A DNA stretch of 64,000 nt from Halomonas heilongjiangensis (GCF_002879645.1 NZ_PNRE01000061.1:1-64000); one strand, 5' to 3'. Positions 1 to 9,303 are shown, numbered from the stretch's first letter. The notes: a model not told the origin generated them from the letters alone. A program made the numbers and translations.

Positions 1-162
1 GCGCCCAGGCAGCCGGCCGCCAAGCCCGAGGCCAAGCCGAGCGAGCAGGCCGAAGCGCCCCAGCAGCCGGCCGCCAAGCCCGAGGCCAAGCCGAGTGAGC
101 AGGCCGAAGCGCCCAGGCAGCCGGCCGCCAAGCCCGAGGCCAAGCCGACCGAGAAGGCCGAG
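1..162 (+). repeat. Three 54-bp tandem repeats encoding 18-residue units of the RNase E tail
   Basis: Copies lie at 1-54, 55-108 and 109-162 and are in frame. Copy 2 differs from copy 1 at two bases and copy 3 at three. The array may continue to the left of the window. Such near-identity points to recent slippage or unequal exchange. Confidence 0.9.
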
Positions 163-306
163 ACGCCCAAGCCGGAAGCCGAACAGGCCGCCGAGGCGGA
201 GTCGTCACAGCCCTCCAGCCGCCGTCGCCGTCGTGCTCACAACGACCCGCGGGAGATCCGCCGTCGTGAGCAGGAGGCCAAGGCCAGGGAAAGCAAGCAG
301 GGATAA
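1..306 (+). CDS. rne: Ribonuclease E, C-terminal end (partial, 5' part outside window)
   Basis: The open frame enters from the left edge and stops at TAA 304-306; 101 residues are visible. Only the disordered C-terminal scaffold of RNase E is present, not the catalytic half. The first 54 residues are three copies of an 18-residue Pro/Ala/Lys/Glu unit (APRQPAAKPEAKPSEQAE with small changes). The end is arginine-rich: RRRRRAHNDPREIRRRE, of the NDPRE-RRR type I associate with Pseudomonas-type RNase E tails. RNase E starts decay of most mRNAs and matures rRNA and tRNA; its tail binds RNA and degradosome partners. Convergent murB follows, and the rne-murB-ptpA-kdsB order matches P. aeruginosa, which supports the call. 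The catalytic domain cannot be seen, so the call rests on tail composition plus synteny. Confidence 0.85.
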   Translation, partial: APRQPAAKPEAKPSEQAEAPQQPAAKPEAKPSEQAEAPRQPAAKPEAKPTEKAETPKPEAEQAAEAESSQPSSRRRRRAHNDPREIRRREQEAKARESKQG

Positions 307-324
307 TCCCCTGCCCGCCTTCCC

Positions 325-362
325 AACGACGACGCCCGCGCAGATGCGCGGGCGTCGTCGTT
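325..362. terminator. Perfect 18-bp hairpin between convergent rne and murB
   Basis: Arms 325-342 and 345-362 are perfect reverse complements around a 2-nt centre. The hairpin starts 18 bases after the rne stop codon and ends 22 bases before the murB stop. The following base run is only weakly T-rich (aggccttt), so it may work in both directions as a shared terminator. Confidence 0.75.
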
Positions 363-384
363 AGGCCTTTCGTCTCGCCGGGCC

Positions 385-1413
385 TCAGGCCAGCGTGCCG
401 CCCTTCCCGGCCAGGCGTGGTTCCCGTTCCAGGGCGACGCCGAAGCGCTCGCTGACCTGGCCCGCCACGGCGTCGGCGAAGTCCAGCAACTCGGCCGCGC
501 CCCCCCCGCCGAAGTGCACCAGCACCAGGGCCTGGCGCCGGTGGACGCCGAAATGCCCCCGGCACCAGCCCTTGAGCCCGCAGCGGTCGATCAGCCAGCC
601 GGCGGCCAGCTTCACCCGGCCGTCGGGCTGGGGAAAGTGCGGTAGCCCGGGGTGGCCGGCCAGCAATCGTCGAGCCGTCCCGGCATCCACCAGCGGATTC
701 TTGAAGAAGCTGCCGGCGTTGGCCAGCGTCAGGGGGTCGGGCAGCTTCTCGCGGCGTATCGCGCAGACCGCCTCGGCCACCGCCAGCGGCGTCGGCTCGG
801 AGCCGACGCGCGTCGCCAGATCGCCGTAGCCGAGCCGGGGTCGCGGCGTGCGCGACAGCCGCAGCACCAGCCGGGTGATCGCCACCCGGCCATCCAGGGC
901 GCCCTTGAAGACGCTGTCGCGGTAGCCGAAGGCGCAGTCGGCGGCCGTCATCACCGCCTCGCGGCCGTCGTCGAGGCGGACGAGGTGCACCGCCTCGAGC
1001 ATCTCGCCAAGCTCCACGCCGTAGGCGCCGATGTTCTGGATCGGCGCGGCACCGCAATGCCCGGGGATCAGCGCCAGGTTCTCGATCCCCCACAGGCCGC
1101 GCTGGACCAGGGCCATCACCAGCTCATGCCAGACCACACCGGCCTCCGCATGCACCAGGACCTCGTCCCCCCGCTCCTCCAGCCACCAGTCGGCCATTGC
1201 CGGCTGCACCACCAGCCCCGGGAGCCGCTCGGGCAGGATCAGGTTGCTGCCGCCGCCCAGCAGCGTCAACGGCCAGCCCTCCCGCTCGGCCAGCGCCAGG
1301 GCCTCACACAGTTGCCGCTCATCTCGGGGAGCGATGAAGCGTTCCGCCACGCAGGGCAGGCCCAGGGTATTGGCCCGGCCGAGGTCGTGCTCGGCAAGCA
1401 GCCTCGGGCTCAA
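385..1413 (-). CDS. murB: UDP-N-acetylenolpyruvoylglucosamine reductase
   Basis: MurB reduces the enolpyruvyl group on UDP-GlcNAc with NADPH and FAD, making UDP-MurNAc, the second committed step of peptidoglycan synthesis in the cytoplasm. From a TTG start the protein has 342 residues, close to type I MurB of enteric bacteria and Pseudomonas. An FAD-binding GGGSN motif is at about 53-57. YRDSVFK at 164-170 carries the conserved Arg, GSFFKNP at 234-240 the Ser that protonates the intermediate, and Glu331 in EREPRL the third catalytic residue. The TTG overlaps the stop of the upstream phosphatase gene (TTGA), so translation is probably coupled. The frame stays open farther upstream, but that stretch lies inside the phosphatase gene and shows no MurB similarity. 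It is the last gene of the long minus-strand operon. Confidence 0.96.
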   Translation of the reverse strand: MSPRLLAEHDLGRANTLGLPCVAERFIAPRDERQLCEALALAEREGWPLTLLGGGSNLILPERLPGLVVQPAMADWWLEERGDEVLVHAEAGVVWHELVMALVQRGLWGIENLALIPGHCGAAPIQNIGAYGVELGEMLEAVHLVRLDDGREAVMTAADCAFGYRDSVFKGALDGRVAITRLVLRLSRTPRPRLGYGDLATRVGSEPTPLAVAEAVCAIRREKLPDPLTLANAGSFFKNPLVDAGTARRLLAGHPGLPHFPQPDGRVKLAAGWLIDRCGLKGWCRGHFGVHRRQALVLVHFGGGGAAELLDFADAVAGQVSERFGVALEREPRLAGKGGTLA

Positions 1414-1889
1414 GATGACGGCTCCAGCCGGGCCTCGAGCTCCGCGATCAATCCGCCCGCGGCCGCCTCGACCAGGTCCAGCACCTCCTCGAAGCCACTC
1501 TCTCCACCGAAGTAGGGATCCGGCACCGCCCGGCCGTGGTACCCGGCGAACGCCAGGAAGAGCCCGACATGGGCCTCGCACTCGGCGGGGCGCCGAGCCT
1601 CGATGGCGGCCAGGTTGTCGTGATCCATGGCCAGCAGGTAGTCGAAGCGGGCGAAGTCGCCGTCGGCGAGCTGACGCGCCCGCAAGGCCGAGAGATCGAC
1701 GCCGCGCCGGGCCGCCGCCTCCATGGCCCGTGGGTCCGGTGCCTTGCCCACATGCCAGGCGCCGATGCCGCAGGAATCCACCTCCACCCGGCCGGCCAGT
1801 CCACGCTCCTCGAGCCGGCGGCGGAACACCCCCTCGGCGGTGGGCGAACGGCAGATATTGCCCAGGCAGACGAACAGCACCCGCATCAT
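1410..1889 (-). CDS. ptpA: Low-molecular-weight protein tyrosine phosphatase
   Basis: A 159-residue protein of the cysteine-dependent low-molecular-weight phosphatase family. The P-loop CLGNICRS (Cys8 to Arg14, the CX5R signature) lies right at the N-terminus and the general acid Asp124 sits in the DPY motif, so the active site looks complete. Family members remove phosphate from tyrosines, often on polysaccharide-export kinases, but no kinase or export gene lies here and the substrate is unknown. The start ATG overlaps the kdsB stop (ATGA), with a second ATG directly after it. The position between murB and kdsB is the same as in P. aeruginosa. Confidence 0.93.
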   Translation of the reverse strand: MMRVLFVCLGNICRSPTAEGVFRRRLEERGLAGRVEVDSCGIGAWHVGKAPDPRAMEAAARRGVDLSALRARQLADGDFARFDYLLAMDHDNLAAIEARRPAECEAHVGLFLAFAGYHGRAVPDPYFGGESGFEEVLDLVEAAAGGLIAELEARLEPSS

Positions 1890-2668
1890 CGATCTCCCTC
1901 GCTCTCGGCGCCGGCCCGCATCAGCGCACGGACCCGCGCCAGGTCCTCGGCGGTATCCACCCCGGCCGGGTGCGGCACCCGGGCCAACGCCACCTGGATG
2001 GCGTGCCCATGGTGCAGGGCGCGCAGCTGTTCGAGCTGCTCGAGACGCTCCAGCGGGGACGGCGGCCAGTCGCGGTAGTCGGCGAGGAAGCCCGCGCGAT
2101 AGGCATAGAGGCCGATATGGCGCAGCCAGGCGTCGGTCTCGAGCAGCTCGGGCCGCGTGGCGAAGGCCTCACGGTCCCAGGGGATGGGAGCCCGGGAGAA
2201 GTAGAGCGCCCGCCCGGAGAGTGCACGCACCACCTTCACCACATTGGGGTTGAACAGCGCCTCGACCTCGGTGATCGGCTCGGCCAGGGTGGCGATGGAC
2301 GCCCCCGGGTCGTCGAACAGCCGGGCGGCCACCTGGTCGATCAGCGCCGCGGGAATCAGCGGCTCGTCACCCTGGACATTGACCAGCACCGCGTCGTCGG
2401 CGAGGCCCAGCCGCTCGGCAACCTCGGCGAGGCGATCGGTGCCCGAGGGGTGATCGGCCCGCGTCATCAGCACCTCGGCCTCGAACGGCACCAGTGCCTC
2501 GCGGATGCGCTCGTCATCGGTGGCCACCACGACTCGAACGGCCGCGCTCTCGCAGGCACGCCGCCACACGTGGGCCACCATGGGCATGCCGTTGATATCG
2601 GCGAGGGGCTTGCCCGGCAGGCGCGACGAGGCATGCCGGGCCGGGATCACCGCAATGAACTCCTTCAT
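1886..2668 (-). CDS. kdsB: 3-deoxy-manno-octulosonate cytidylyltransferase (CMP-Kdo synthetase)
   Basis: KdsB activates Kdo with CTP to give CMP-Kdo, the donor for the inner core sugar of lipopolysaccharide. The 260-residue protein opens with the nucleotidyltransferase signature [15 protein letters not shown] near residues 8-22. Further family blocks follow, such as [11 protein letters not shown] and [11 protein letters not shown], the latter holding the metal-binding Asp region. I chose the ATG that begins [11 protein letters not shown] because a GGGAGA ribosome site precedes it; 15 additional upstream in-frame codons do not resemble the family. The other Kdo genes kdsD and kdsC are at the far end of the window. 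Confidence 0.96.
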   Translation of the reverse strand: MKEFIAVIPARHASSRLPGKPLADINGMPMVAHVWRRACESAAVRVVVATDDERIREALVPFEAEVLMTRADHPSGTDRLAEVAERLGLADDAVLVNVQGDEPLIPAALIDQVAARLFDDPGASIATLAEPITEVEALFNPNVVKVVRALSGRALYFSRAPIPWDREAFATRPELLETDAWLRHIGLYAYRAGFLADYRDWPPSPLERLEQLEQLRALHHGHAIQVALARVPHPAGVDTAEDLARVRALMRAGAESEGDR

Positions 2669-2681
2669 GCCAAGTCTCCCT

Positions 2682-2891
2682 TCACGGCTCACCGGTGCGT
2701 CCGGGGGAGTCATGCAGCTTCTCGTCGACGTCCAGGGCCCGTGCCTCCTCGGGCAGCATCACCGGGATGCCGTCGCGCACCGGGTAGGCCAGGCCATCGA
2801 ACAGGCAATGCAGCTCCTGGGCCTCCCGGTGATACTTGAGCTTGCCCTTGCACAGCGGGCAGACCAGCATGGCCAGCAGTTCCTTGTCCAT
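2682..2891 (-). CDS. Trm112-like small zinc-ribbon protein (YcaR/UPF0434 family)
   Basis: A 69-residue protein with CPLC at residues 11-14 and another Cys at 29, followed by the [13 protein letters not shown] segment typical of the Trm112/YcaR family. In eukaryotes and archaea Trm112 activates methyltransferases; the bacterial lpxK-kdsB neighbour has no settled function. The start [12 protein letters not shown] matches the family; 30 upstream in-frame codons do not. The gene sits between lpxK and kdsB, as in many gammaproteobacteria. Confidence 0.88.
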   Translation of the reverse strand: MDKELLAMLVCPLCKGKLKYHREAQELHCLFDGLAYPVRDGIPVMLPEEARALDVDEKLHDSPGRTGEP

Positions 2892-2937
2892 CTCTCGCAC
2901 CTCTTGCTTGGATTGTCCCGAGTCGTGTGCCCCGGGA

Positions 2938-3969
2938 TCAACGACCTGCTTCGCCCCGGGATCCTCCCGGGGGCGGTCCAAACGCCTTCAGCCTCGCCTC
3001 GAACCAGGCCACGAAGCCGGCATCGGGTCGCGCCTCCACCTCCAGCACCCAGCTATCGGGCGGCGCCAGTCCACGGCACTTGATCGCATCCTTGGCGGTC
3101 ATCACCACCGGGCGACCGTCATCGAACGCCAGATCCTCGCCACGGAAGTCGTGGTGATCGGCGAAGGGATGGAGCGTCGCCTCGACCCCAAGCCCTTCCA
3201 GGGTGGCGAGGAAGCGCCCCGGATGGCCGATGCCGGCGACGGCATGCACCGGCCCGGCGAAGGGCAGCGGCGCCACCGGGCGGCGCTCACCGCTCGCCAG
3301 GTGGCGCCAGCCGGCAGGCACCAGCGCCATGCCGTGGGCGCCCTCGGGCGGCGTGAAGGCGGGGTCCCCATTGATCACCACGGCATCGACGCCCTCGAGG
3401 CGCGACAGCGGCTCGCGCAGCGGCCCCGCCGGCAGGCAGCGGCCGTTGCCGACCCCCCGCTGGCCATCGACCACCACCAGCTCCAGGTCGCGGCCCAGCG
3501 CCAGGTGCTGCAGACCATCGTCACTGATCAGGATATCGCATCCCGCCTCGACCAACCGCCCGGCCCCCCGCGGACGGTCCGGGTCCACCACCAGCGGCAG
3601 CCCCGTCTGGTCGAACAGCATGCGCGGTTCGTCGCCGCACTCGGCCACGAGGGTCGTCTCTTCCACCCGCAGCGGGTAGCGGCCCGCCCGGCCGCCATAG
3701 CCCCGGGAGACGATGCCCGGGCGCCAGCCGCGCACGGCAAGGAAATGCGCCAGCCAGGCGACCAGCGGCGACTTGCCGGTCCCCCCCAGGGTGATGTTGC
3801 CGACCACGATCACCGGTACCGGCGCCCGCCACACGGGCTTGCTGCCGGTGGCGTAGGCCGCGGCGCGACGGGCCACCGCACGGCGGTACAGGGCCTCCAG
3901 GGGGCGCAGCGCAAGAAGCCAGGCATCGCCCCGGTAGGCCGCCTCGAGCCAGCGCCGTTCCAGGCTCAT
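2938..3969 (-). CDS. lpxK: Tetraacyldisaccharide 4'-kinase
   Basis: LpxK phosphorylates the 4' position of the lipid A disaccharide at the inner face of the inner membrane, giving lipid IVA. The 343-residue protein has the P-loop GGTGKSP at 62-68, the SRGYGGR block at about 88-94, and [10 protein letters not shown] with the conserved acidic pair. A hydrophobic, basic N-terminus suits a peripheral membrane enzyme. The ATG overlaps the msbA stop (ATGA), coupling synthesis of lipid A with the flippase that exports it. Confidence 0.96.
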   Translation of the reverse strand: MSLERRWLEAAYRGDAWLLALRPLEALYRRAVARRAAAYATGSKPVWRAPVPVIVVGNITLGGTGKSPLVAWLAHFLAVRGWRPGIVSRGYGGRAGRYPLRVEETTLVAECGDEPRMLFDQTGLPLVVDPDRPRGAGRLVEAGCDILISDDGLQHLALGRDLELVVVDGQRGVGNGRCLPAGPLREPLSRLEGVDAVVINGDPAFTPPEGAHGMALVPAGWRHLASGERRPVAPLPFAGPVHAVAGIGHPGRFLATLEGLGVEATLHPFADHHDFRGEDLAFDDGRPVVMTAKDAIKCRGLAPPDSWVLEVEARPDAGFVAWFEARLKAFGPPPGGSRGEAGR

Positions 3970-5723
3970 GCCGATGAGGCCTCCTGGAACTGCAGCCGGT
4001 GCAGGGCCGCGTAGGCCCCCTCACGGGCCAGCAACGCGGCGTGACTGCCCTGCTCGACGATCTCGCCCTGTTCCATCACCAGGATGCGATCGGCACGCTC
4101 GATGGTCGACAGCCGGTGCGCGATGACGAAGGTGGTACGCCCCCGGCACACCTCCTCCAGTGCCGCCTGGATATGGCGCTCGGATTCGGTGTCCAGCGCC
4201 GAGGTGGCTTCGTCGAGGATCAGCAGCGGCGCGTCCTTGAAGATCGCCCGGGCGATGGCCAGGCGCTGACGCTGGCCGCCCGAGAGCATCACGCCGTTGT
4301 CGCCCACCACGGTGGCATAGCCGCCGGGCAGGCGCTCGATGAACTCGTGGGCATGGGCGGCCCGGGCGGCGGCCTCGATGGCCGCCGGGTCGGCGTCGGG
4401 TACGCCGTAGGCAATGTTGTCGGCGATGCTGGCATTGAACAGGGTCACCTGCTGCGAGACCAGGGCGATCTGGCGGCGCAGCGGCGTCAGCCGGTACTCG
4501 TCGAGGGGGATCCCGTCGACCATCACCCGCCCGGCGGTCGGCCGGTAGAAGCGCGGCAGCAGGCCGACCAGGGTCGACTTGCCGCTGCCGGAGCGGCCGA
4601 CGATGGCCACCATCTCGCCGGGTGCCACCTCGAGATCGATCCCCTTGAGGACCTCGGGCTGGCCCTCCCCGTAGGCGAAACGCACGCCTTCGAAGGCCAC
4701 GTGCCCCTCGAGGCGGCCGGGCTCGTGCTCGCCTTCGTCCCGCTCGAGCGGCTCGTCGAGCAGGCCGAACAGCTCGCTGGCGGCGGCGATGCCCTTCTGG
4801 ATCTCGCTGTTGATCTCGGTGAGCTGGCGCACCGGCTTGGCCATCAGCGCAGCCGCGGTGACGAAGGCGACGAACTCGCCGGGGGTCATGTCGGCCATCA
4901 GGCCAGGCGCCAGGGCCAGCCACACCAGTATCGCCAGCGACAGAGCCACCAGCAGCTGGATCACGGGGGTACTGATCGCCTTGGTCAGCGCCTCCTTCAT
5001 GCTCTGCTGGCGGTTGTACTCGCTGGCCGCGGCGAAACGCGCCTTCTCGAAGGCCTCCGCGCCATGGGTACGGACCACCCGGTAGCCGGAGAGTGCTTCG
5101 GAGGCGACATGGGTGACATCGCCCATGGAGGCCTGGATGCGACTCGAGATGCGCCGGAAGCGCTTGCTGGCGTAGCTGACCACCCCGCCGATCAGCGGCG
5201 TCACCGCCAGGAACAGCAGGGTCAGCATCCAGTTGGTCCACAGCAGGTAGAGGATCAGGCCGATGACGAAGAGGCCTTCGCGCAGCAGGATGGTGATCGC
5301 CTTGGTGGCCGCCCCAGTGACCTGCTCGACATGGTAGGTGACCCGGGAGATCAGGTGGCCACTGGAATGGGTGTCGAAGAAGCGCCCGGGGAGATGCAGC
5401 ATGTGGTTGAAGACGTTGCAGCGCAGCGCATGCACGATGTTGCGCGCCACGTTGCTCATGAAATAGGTCCCGAGAAAGGTGCCGAGACCACGGGCGGCGA
5501 ACATGCCCACCACGAACAGCGGCAGGAACAGTCGGAAGGCGGCGTCCGGATCCTGGATGCCGTCGATCAGCCGTTTCATCATCTCCGCCAGGGCGGTGCT
5601 GGAAGCGGCATAGATGACATAGCCGACGATCGCCAGCAGGAAGGAGCGCCAGTGCGGCCTGACGTAGCCGAGCAGCTGCTTGTAGAGGGTCCAGCCCGAA
5701 TATTGGGTCCCGTAGAGAATCAC
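3966..5723 (-). CDS. msbA: Lipid A export ATP-binding/permease protein
   Basis: A half-size ABC exporter of 585 residues. The membrane domain (about 1-320) has the usual six-helix content, and the ATPase domain carries Walker A GRSGSGKS at 376-383, signature LSGGQ at 480-484 and Walker B LLILDE at 500-505. MsbA flips core-lipid A across the inner membrane, and placement directly before lpxK supports this over a drug exporter. The start is GTG, overlapping the exbD stop (GTGA). In P. aeruginosa the equivalent stretch runs exbB-exbD-lpxK without msbA, so the placement here is more like the E. coli msbA-lpxK pair. Confidence 0.95.
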   Translation of the reverse strand: MILYGTQYSGWTLYKQLLGYVRPHWRSFLLAIVGYVIYAASSTALAEMMKRLIDGIQDPDAAFRLFLPLFVVGMFAARGLGTFLGTYFMSNVARNIVHALRCNVFNHMLHLPGRFFDTHSSGHLISRVTYHVEQVTGAATKAITILLREGLFVIGLILYLLWTNWMLTLLFLAVTPLIGGVVSYASKRFRRISSRIQASMGDVTHVASEALSGYRVVRTHGAEAFEKARFAAASEYNRQQSMKEALTKAISTPVIQLLVALSLAILVWLALAPGLMADMTPGEFVAFVTAAALMAKPVRQLTEINSEIQKGIAAASELFGLLDEPLERDEGEHEPGRLEGHVAFEGVRFAYGEGQPEVLKGIDLEVAPGEMVAIVGRSGSGKSTLVGLLPRFYRPTAGRVMVDGIPLDEYRLTPLRRQIALVSQQVTLFNASIADNIAYGVPDADPAAIEAAARAAHAHEFIERLPGGYATVVGDNGVMLSGGQRQRLAIARAIFKDAPLLILDEATSALDTESERHIQAALEEVCRGRTTFVIAHRLSTIERADRILVMEQGEIVEQGSHAALLAREGAYAALHRLQFQEASSA

Positions 5724-6142
5724 GGTGTCTCCGCTTGTGTGGATGAAACCTCGGTGGTGGCGATGCGCACCTGGCGGATGCCGAGGCCACCGGCCTGGTC
5801 CAGGGCCCGGACCACCGAGGCGTGGCTGGCCCGGCCATCGGCCTCCAACACCAGGCCGTGGCGGCGGGCCTGCTCGGCCTCGCCGGCCAGGGCCTCGCCC
5901 AGCCCCGCGGCAGAGAGCTCCCGGTCGCCGAGGCGATAATCGCCCGCCGCCGTGACCACCAGGGTCACCGGCGAGACCTCGGCCGCCACGCCGCTGACGC
6001 TTTCGGGCAGCTCCAGCTCGAGCGCCTGGCGGGTCTCGAAGGTGGTCGAGACCATGAAGAAGATCAACAGCAGGAAGACCACGTCGATCAGTGGCGTGAG
6101 ATTCACCTCCACCGGATCGCGCCGGGTGCGCGGGAACCTCAC
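5720..6142 (-). CDS. exbD: Biopolymer transport protein ExbD
   Basis: A 140-residue ExbD/TolR family protein. A short basic cytoplasmic start is followed by one membrane helix (about 18-36) with the conserved proton-path Asp20 in the PLIDVVF motif, then a periplasmic domain. With ExbB it forms a proton-driven stator complex that energises TonB-type transport. No tonB gene is nearby; the comEC-exbB-exbD-lpxK order is a conserved gammaproteobacterial arrangement, so the energised partner may be elsewhere. It overlaps both exbB and msbA by 4 bp. Confidence 0.93.
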   Translation of the reverse strand: MRFPRTRRDPVEVNLTPLIDVVFLLLIFFMVSTTFETRQALELELPESVSGVAAEVSPVTLVVTAAGDYRLGDRELSAAGLGEALAGEAEQARRHGLVLEADGRASHASVVRALDQAGGLGIRQVRIATTEVSSTQAETP

Positions 6143-6837
6143 GACGGCTTCACCCTCGGGGCGATGCGCCCGTCGGCTTCCAGGCGTTCGCCATCCCGCT
6201 CGCCCTCATGGCGCTCGGCCAGGGTCAATTCGCCGGGGTAATGGGCGAGGAACTCCACCACCTGGCCGGCCTGCTCCTCCATGCGCACGGTGATGTCCTC
6301 GACCCGGCGCTGGAAGTAGCGGTGGAACATCAGCGCCGGAATCGCCACCGTGAGGCCCGCCGCGGTGGTGACCAGGGCCCGGGAAATCCCCCCCGCCAGG
6401 TCGGCGGTGCGGCTGGCGCCATCCCCGGCGACGATCACCGAGAACACCTCGATCATGCCCACCACGGTCCCCAGCAGGCCGATCAGCGGGGTGATCGCGG
6501 CGATGGTGCCGAGCGGGCTCAGGAAGCGCTCCATGTCGTGGATCACCGCGGTGGCGGCCTCCTGCAGCCTCGACCGTACCTGCTCGTGACCGAGACGCGC
6601 GTTACGCAGCCCCGCGGCCAGCACCCCGCCCAGCGGCGAGTGGCTCTCCAGCCAGTAGAGATTGACCTGGCCGCGGGCCACCAGCGAACAGACCTCCTGC
6701 CCCAGCCCCAGCGGTGCGATACGACTCGCCCGCAGCGTCCACAACCGCTCGATGATGATCACCGTGGCCAGCAGGGAGCAGCCGAGCAACGGCAGCATCA
6801 GCCAGCCCCCGGCGATCAGGGCCTCCATCATGTCCAT
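6139..6837 (-). CDS. exbB: ExbB-like proton channel protein
   Basis: A 232-residue MotA/TolQ/ExbB family protein with a first membrane helix at about 11-29, a cytoplasmic stretch, and two further long helices. One of these holds the conserved TPLIGLLGTVVGMIEVF block. It pairs with ExbD in the stator. I chose the ATG of MDMMEALIAGGW because a GGGGGA ribosome site precedes it and Pseudomonas homologues begin at this level. An upstream ATG that overlaps the comEC stop (ATGA at 6876) would add 13 residues, and coupling to comEC through it cannot be excluded. Confidence 0.92.
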   Translation of the reverse strand: MDMMEALIAGGWLMLPLLGCSLLATVIIIERLWTLRASRIAPLGLGQEVCSLVARGQVNLYWLESHSPLGGVLAAGLRNARLGHEQVRSRLQEAATAVIHDMERFLSPLGTIAAITPLIGLLGTVVGMIEVFSVIVAGDGASRTADLAGGISRALVTTAAGLTVAIPALMFHRYFQRRVEDITVRMEEQAGQVVEFLAHYPGELTLAERHEGERDGERLEADGRIAPRVKPS

Positions 6838-6872
6838 GCCGTTCCCCCAAGTGCCCTGGAAGCACACACCCG

Positions 6873-9164
6873 TCATTCGGGCGATTCTAACGCAAGGCAG
6901 TCGCCTCCGACACCGCTGCGCCGCCAGGCCGCCGGGCGCTCGCTCACCACGTCACCGATGACGGCCTCGCCCAGCCAGAGGGTCACGGCGCCGTCGTGGG
7001 CGGTACTCCACGGGCAACTGCCGACGCGGCGAAAGCGACGGACCACCTCGTCATGGGGGTGACCGAAGGGGTTGTCACGCCCGGCACTGAAGATCACATG
7101 GCGCGGCGACAGGCTCTGCACCAACTGGGGGCCGGAACTGGTGCGGCTGCCATGGTGGCCGGCGACCAGCACCGTCACCGGCGTGCGGGTCTCGAGCAGC
7201 AGGGCCCGCTCCACCTCGCGTCCGACGTCACCGGTGATCAGCAGGCGATGATCGCCGGCCGTGACCTCGAGGACACAGGAGCGGTCGTTGCTGGAGAGCT
7301 CGCCGGTCTCGTGAGGGGGCCACAGGAAGCGGAAGCGCACCCCATCGCGCTCCCAGGCATCACCCGCCCGGCAGGGGGCGACGGGCACGCCGACCCTCTC
7401 CCCGGGGGGAGCGATGAAGCGCACCACCTGATGCTCATCCGCCAGCAGCGGCACGCCACCGGCATGGTCGAGGTCGTCGTGGCTGACGATGACGTCATCG
7501 AAGCGCTGACCCGGCGGCCACAGCGAGGCCAGCGGCGCGAAGCCCGAAGCGAACCGCGGCCCGGCATCATAGAGTGCCCGATAGCCGGCGGTGCGCAGCT
7601 CGACGAGTTGGCCCTGCCCCACGTCGTGCACCCGGACCCGCAGCTGGCCCGGCAACGACGACTCGAACGACGGGGTCAGCGGCACCAGGGCGAGCAGCAG
7701 GCTCGCCACCAGTCGCAGCGACCGGGCCAGACCGGGCAACGCCCAGAGCAGCGTCACCACTGCCAGGGCCAGGGCCAGCGGCGTCACCAGCTCCGGGCCG
7801 GGCACCCACAGCGGCAGCCAGGTCACCGCCAGCTCGAGCAGCCACACGAGCCCCTCGACCAGGTGTTCGAAGAGCCGCCAGCAGAGGCGCGAGAGCGGCG
7901 GCAGCCAGGCCAGCAGCCAGCCGAGCAGCCCGAGGGGCACCAACAGGCTGCTGACCAGCGGCACGGCGACCAGGTTGACCAGCGGTGCGGCCGGGGCCAG
8001 GCGGGCGAAGGCCAGCAGCACGGCGGCCGCCATCAGCGGCGCCAGCAACAGCTGGGTACGGATCAGCGCCCCTAGCCAGCCACGCACGCCCCGTGGCCGG
8101 GGCCGCCCCTGCCAGATCAGGATCAGCAGCGCCACGGCGGCGAACGACAACCACAGCCCGGGGCGCCAGGCCGAGCGGGGATCCAGCAGCAGCACCAGTC
8201 CCAGTGCCAGCCACCAGGCCTGCCAGGGGCCGGGCGCATGGCGGCCACTGGCCACCCAGAGCCCCACCAGGGTCATCACCATGGCCCGCAGGGCCGGCGG
8301 CTCGAGCCCGGCCACCCAGGCATAACCGATCGCCGCGCCCCCGGCCAGCCACCAGGGCCAGACGGCCAGCCGCCAGTGCCCCGGCGTGGCCAGGCGAGCC
8401 ACGCCACGTGCCATCAGCAGGACGAAGGCCGCCACCAGCCCGACATGCAGCCCCGAGATCACCATCAGGTGGGTGGTGCCGCTGGCATTGAGCAGTTCCC
8501 AGTCCGCCTGCTGCAGTCGCTCGCCGGCCCCCAGGCTCAGGGCCGCCAGCCAGCGCGACGCCCGGGCGTCCAGCGCCCGGGCATCGAGATGTGCCAGTGC
8601 CCGGCGCCGCAGCGAGGGTCCTGCCGCCTCGAGCCGACGGGCGGCCGGCTCACCGCGCACATAACCGGTGGCCTGGATGCCCTCGCGCCACAGCCAGCCG
8701 CGGTAATCGAAGGTATGGGGATTGGCGAGGCCAGACGGGGGCCGCAGGCGCACCGTGAAGGCCCAGCGCTCGCCGGGCCGGAACGCCGGTGCGGCGAAGG
8801 CGCTGAGCCGCAGCCGGCGAAGGTCGTCACAGGGCAGCCGACCGTCGGCGACGGGGCGGCAGGCCTCGACGGCGACCACCAGCCGTGTCAACCGCCCCTC
8901 CCGGGCCACCGAGACCACCCGGGCCTCCACGGCGAGGTCCTCGCGGGTCAGGCCGGCCGGCAGCTCGGCGCCCCGCGCCAGCAGCAGGGCGATGGCGACA
9001 CCGGTCATCGCCACCACCGGCAGCAGCACGGCCAGGCGGCGACGGCTCACGGCCAGCAGCAGCGCCAGGCCCAGCGCCTCGATCAGGCCCGGCGGCGCAT
9101 GGTGCCCCAGCAGCACGCCGCCGAGCGCGGCGAGCGCCAGGGGGATGGCGAGTCCAAACGGCAT
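6873..9164 (-). CDS. comEC: ComEC/Rec2-family DNA internalization protein
   Basis: A polytopic membrane protein of 763 residues. The N-terminal part is hydrophobic with a DUF4131-type domain, then comes the competence domain with HLMVISGLHVGL. The C-terminal domain is metallo-beta-lactamase-like, with SHDDLDHAGG near residue 560 and HHGSRTSS near 670. ComEC forms the channel taking single-stranded DNA into the cytoplasm during transformation; the C-terminal domain is thought to degrade the other strand. It is complete here, but competence cannot be inferred from one gene. The start MPFGLAIPL has an AGGAG site; 47 further upstream in-frame codons look non-coding. It is the first gene of the long minus-strand operon. 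Confidence 0.93.
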   Translation of the reverse strand: MPFGLAIPLALAALGGVLLGHHAPPGLIEALGLALLLAVSRRRLAVLLPVVAMTGVAIALLLARGAELPAGLTREDLAVEARVVSVAREGRLTRLVVAVEACRPVADGRLPCDDLRRLRLSAFAAPAFRPGERWAFTVRLRPPSGLANPHTFDYRGWLWREGIQATGYVRGEPAARRLEAAGPSLRRRALAHLDARALDARASRWLAALSLGAGERLQQADWELLNASGTTHLMVISGLHVGLVAAFVLLMARGVARLATPGHWRLAVWPWWLAGGAAIGYAWVAGLEPPALRAMVMTLVGLWVASGRHAPGPWQAWWLALGLVLLLDPRSAWRPGLWLSFAAVALLILIWQGRPRPRGVRGWLGALIRTQLLLAPLMAAAVLLAFARLAPAAPLVNLVAVPLVSSLLVPLGLLGWLLAWLPPLSRLCWRLFEHLVEGLVWLLELAVTWLPLWVPGPELVTPLALALAVVTLLWALPGLARSLRLVASLLLALVPLTPSFESSLPGQLRVRVHDVGQGQLVELRTAGYRALYDAGPRFASGFAPLASLWPPGQRFDDVIVSHDDLDHAGGVPLLADEHQVVRFIAPPGERVGVPVAPCRAGDAWERDGVRFRFLWPPHETGELSSNDRSCVLEVTAGDHRLLITGDVGREVERALLLETRTPVTVLVAGHHGSRTSSGPQLVQSLSPRHVIFSAGRDNPFGHPHDEVVRRFRRVGSCPWSTAHDGAVTLWLGEAVIGDVVSERPAAWRRSGVGGDCLALESPE

Positions 9165-9303
9165 TCCCTTGCTCCTGCGTCGACTGCCGCCGGAGAGCGG
9201 ATGACGGCAGCGCCCTGCCAGGCAACCGTTGGGTGGCCGGCATGGCGAGACTCCTGGCTTGTATGGATAATAGCTCGGGTCCCGAAGCAGCGAGCCCGAC
9301 GAC

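Noticed and set aside
95..364. Arg/Pro-rich 89-codon frame inside the rne tail
   Set aside because: Out of frame with RNase E, made by the 54-bp repeat, and it runs through the terminator hairpin.
3999..5939. 646-codon plus-strand open frame opposite msbA
   Set aside because: Antisense shadow; composition is skewed (His, Gln, Gly) and no start signal or domain is seen.
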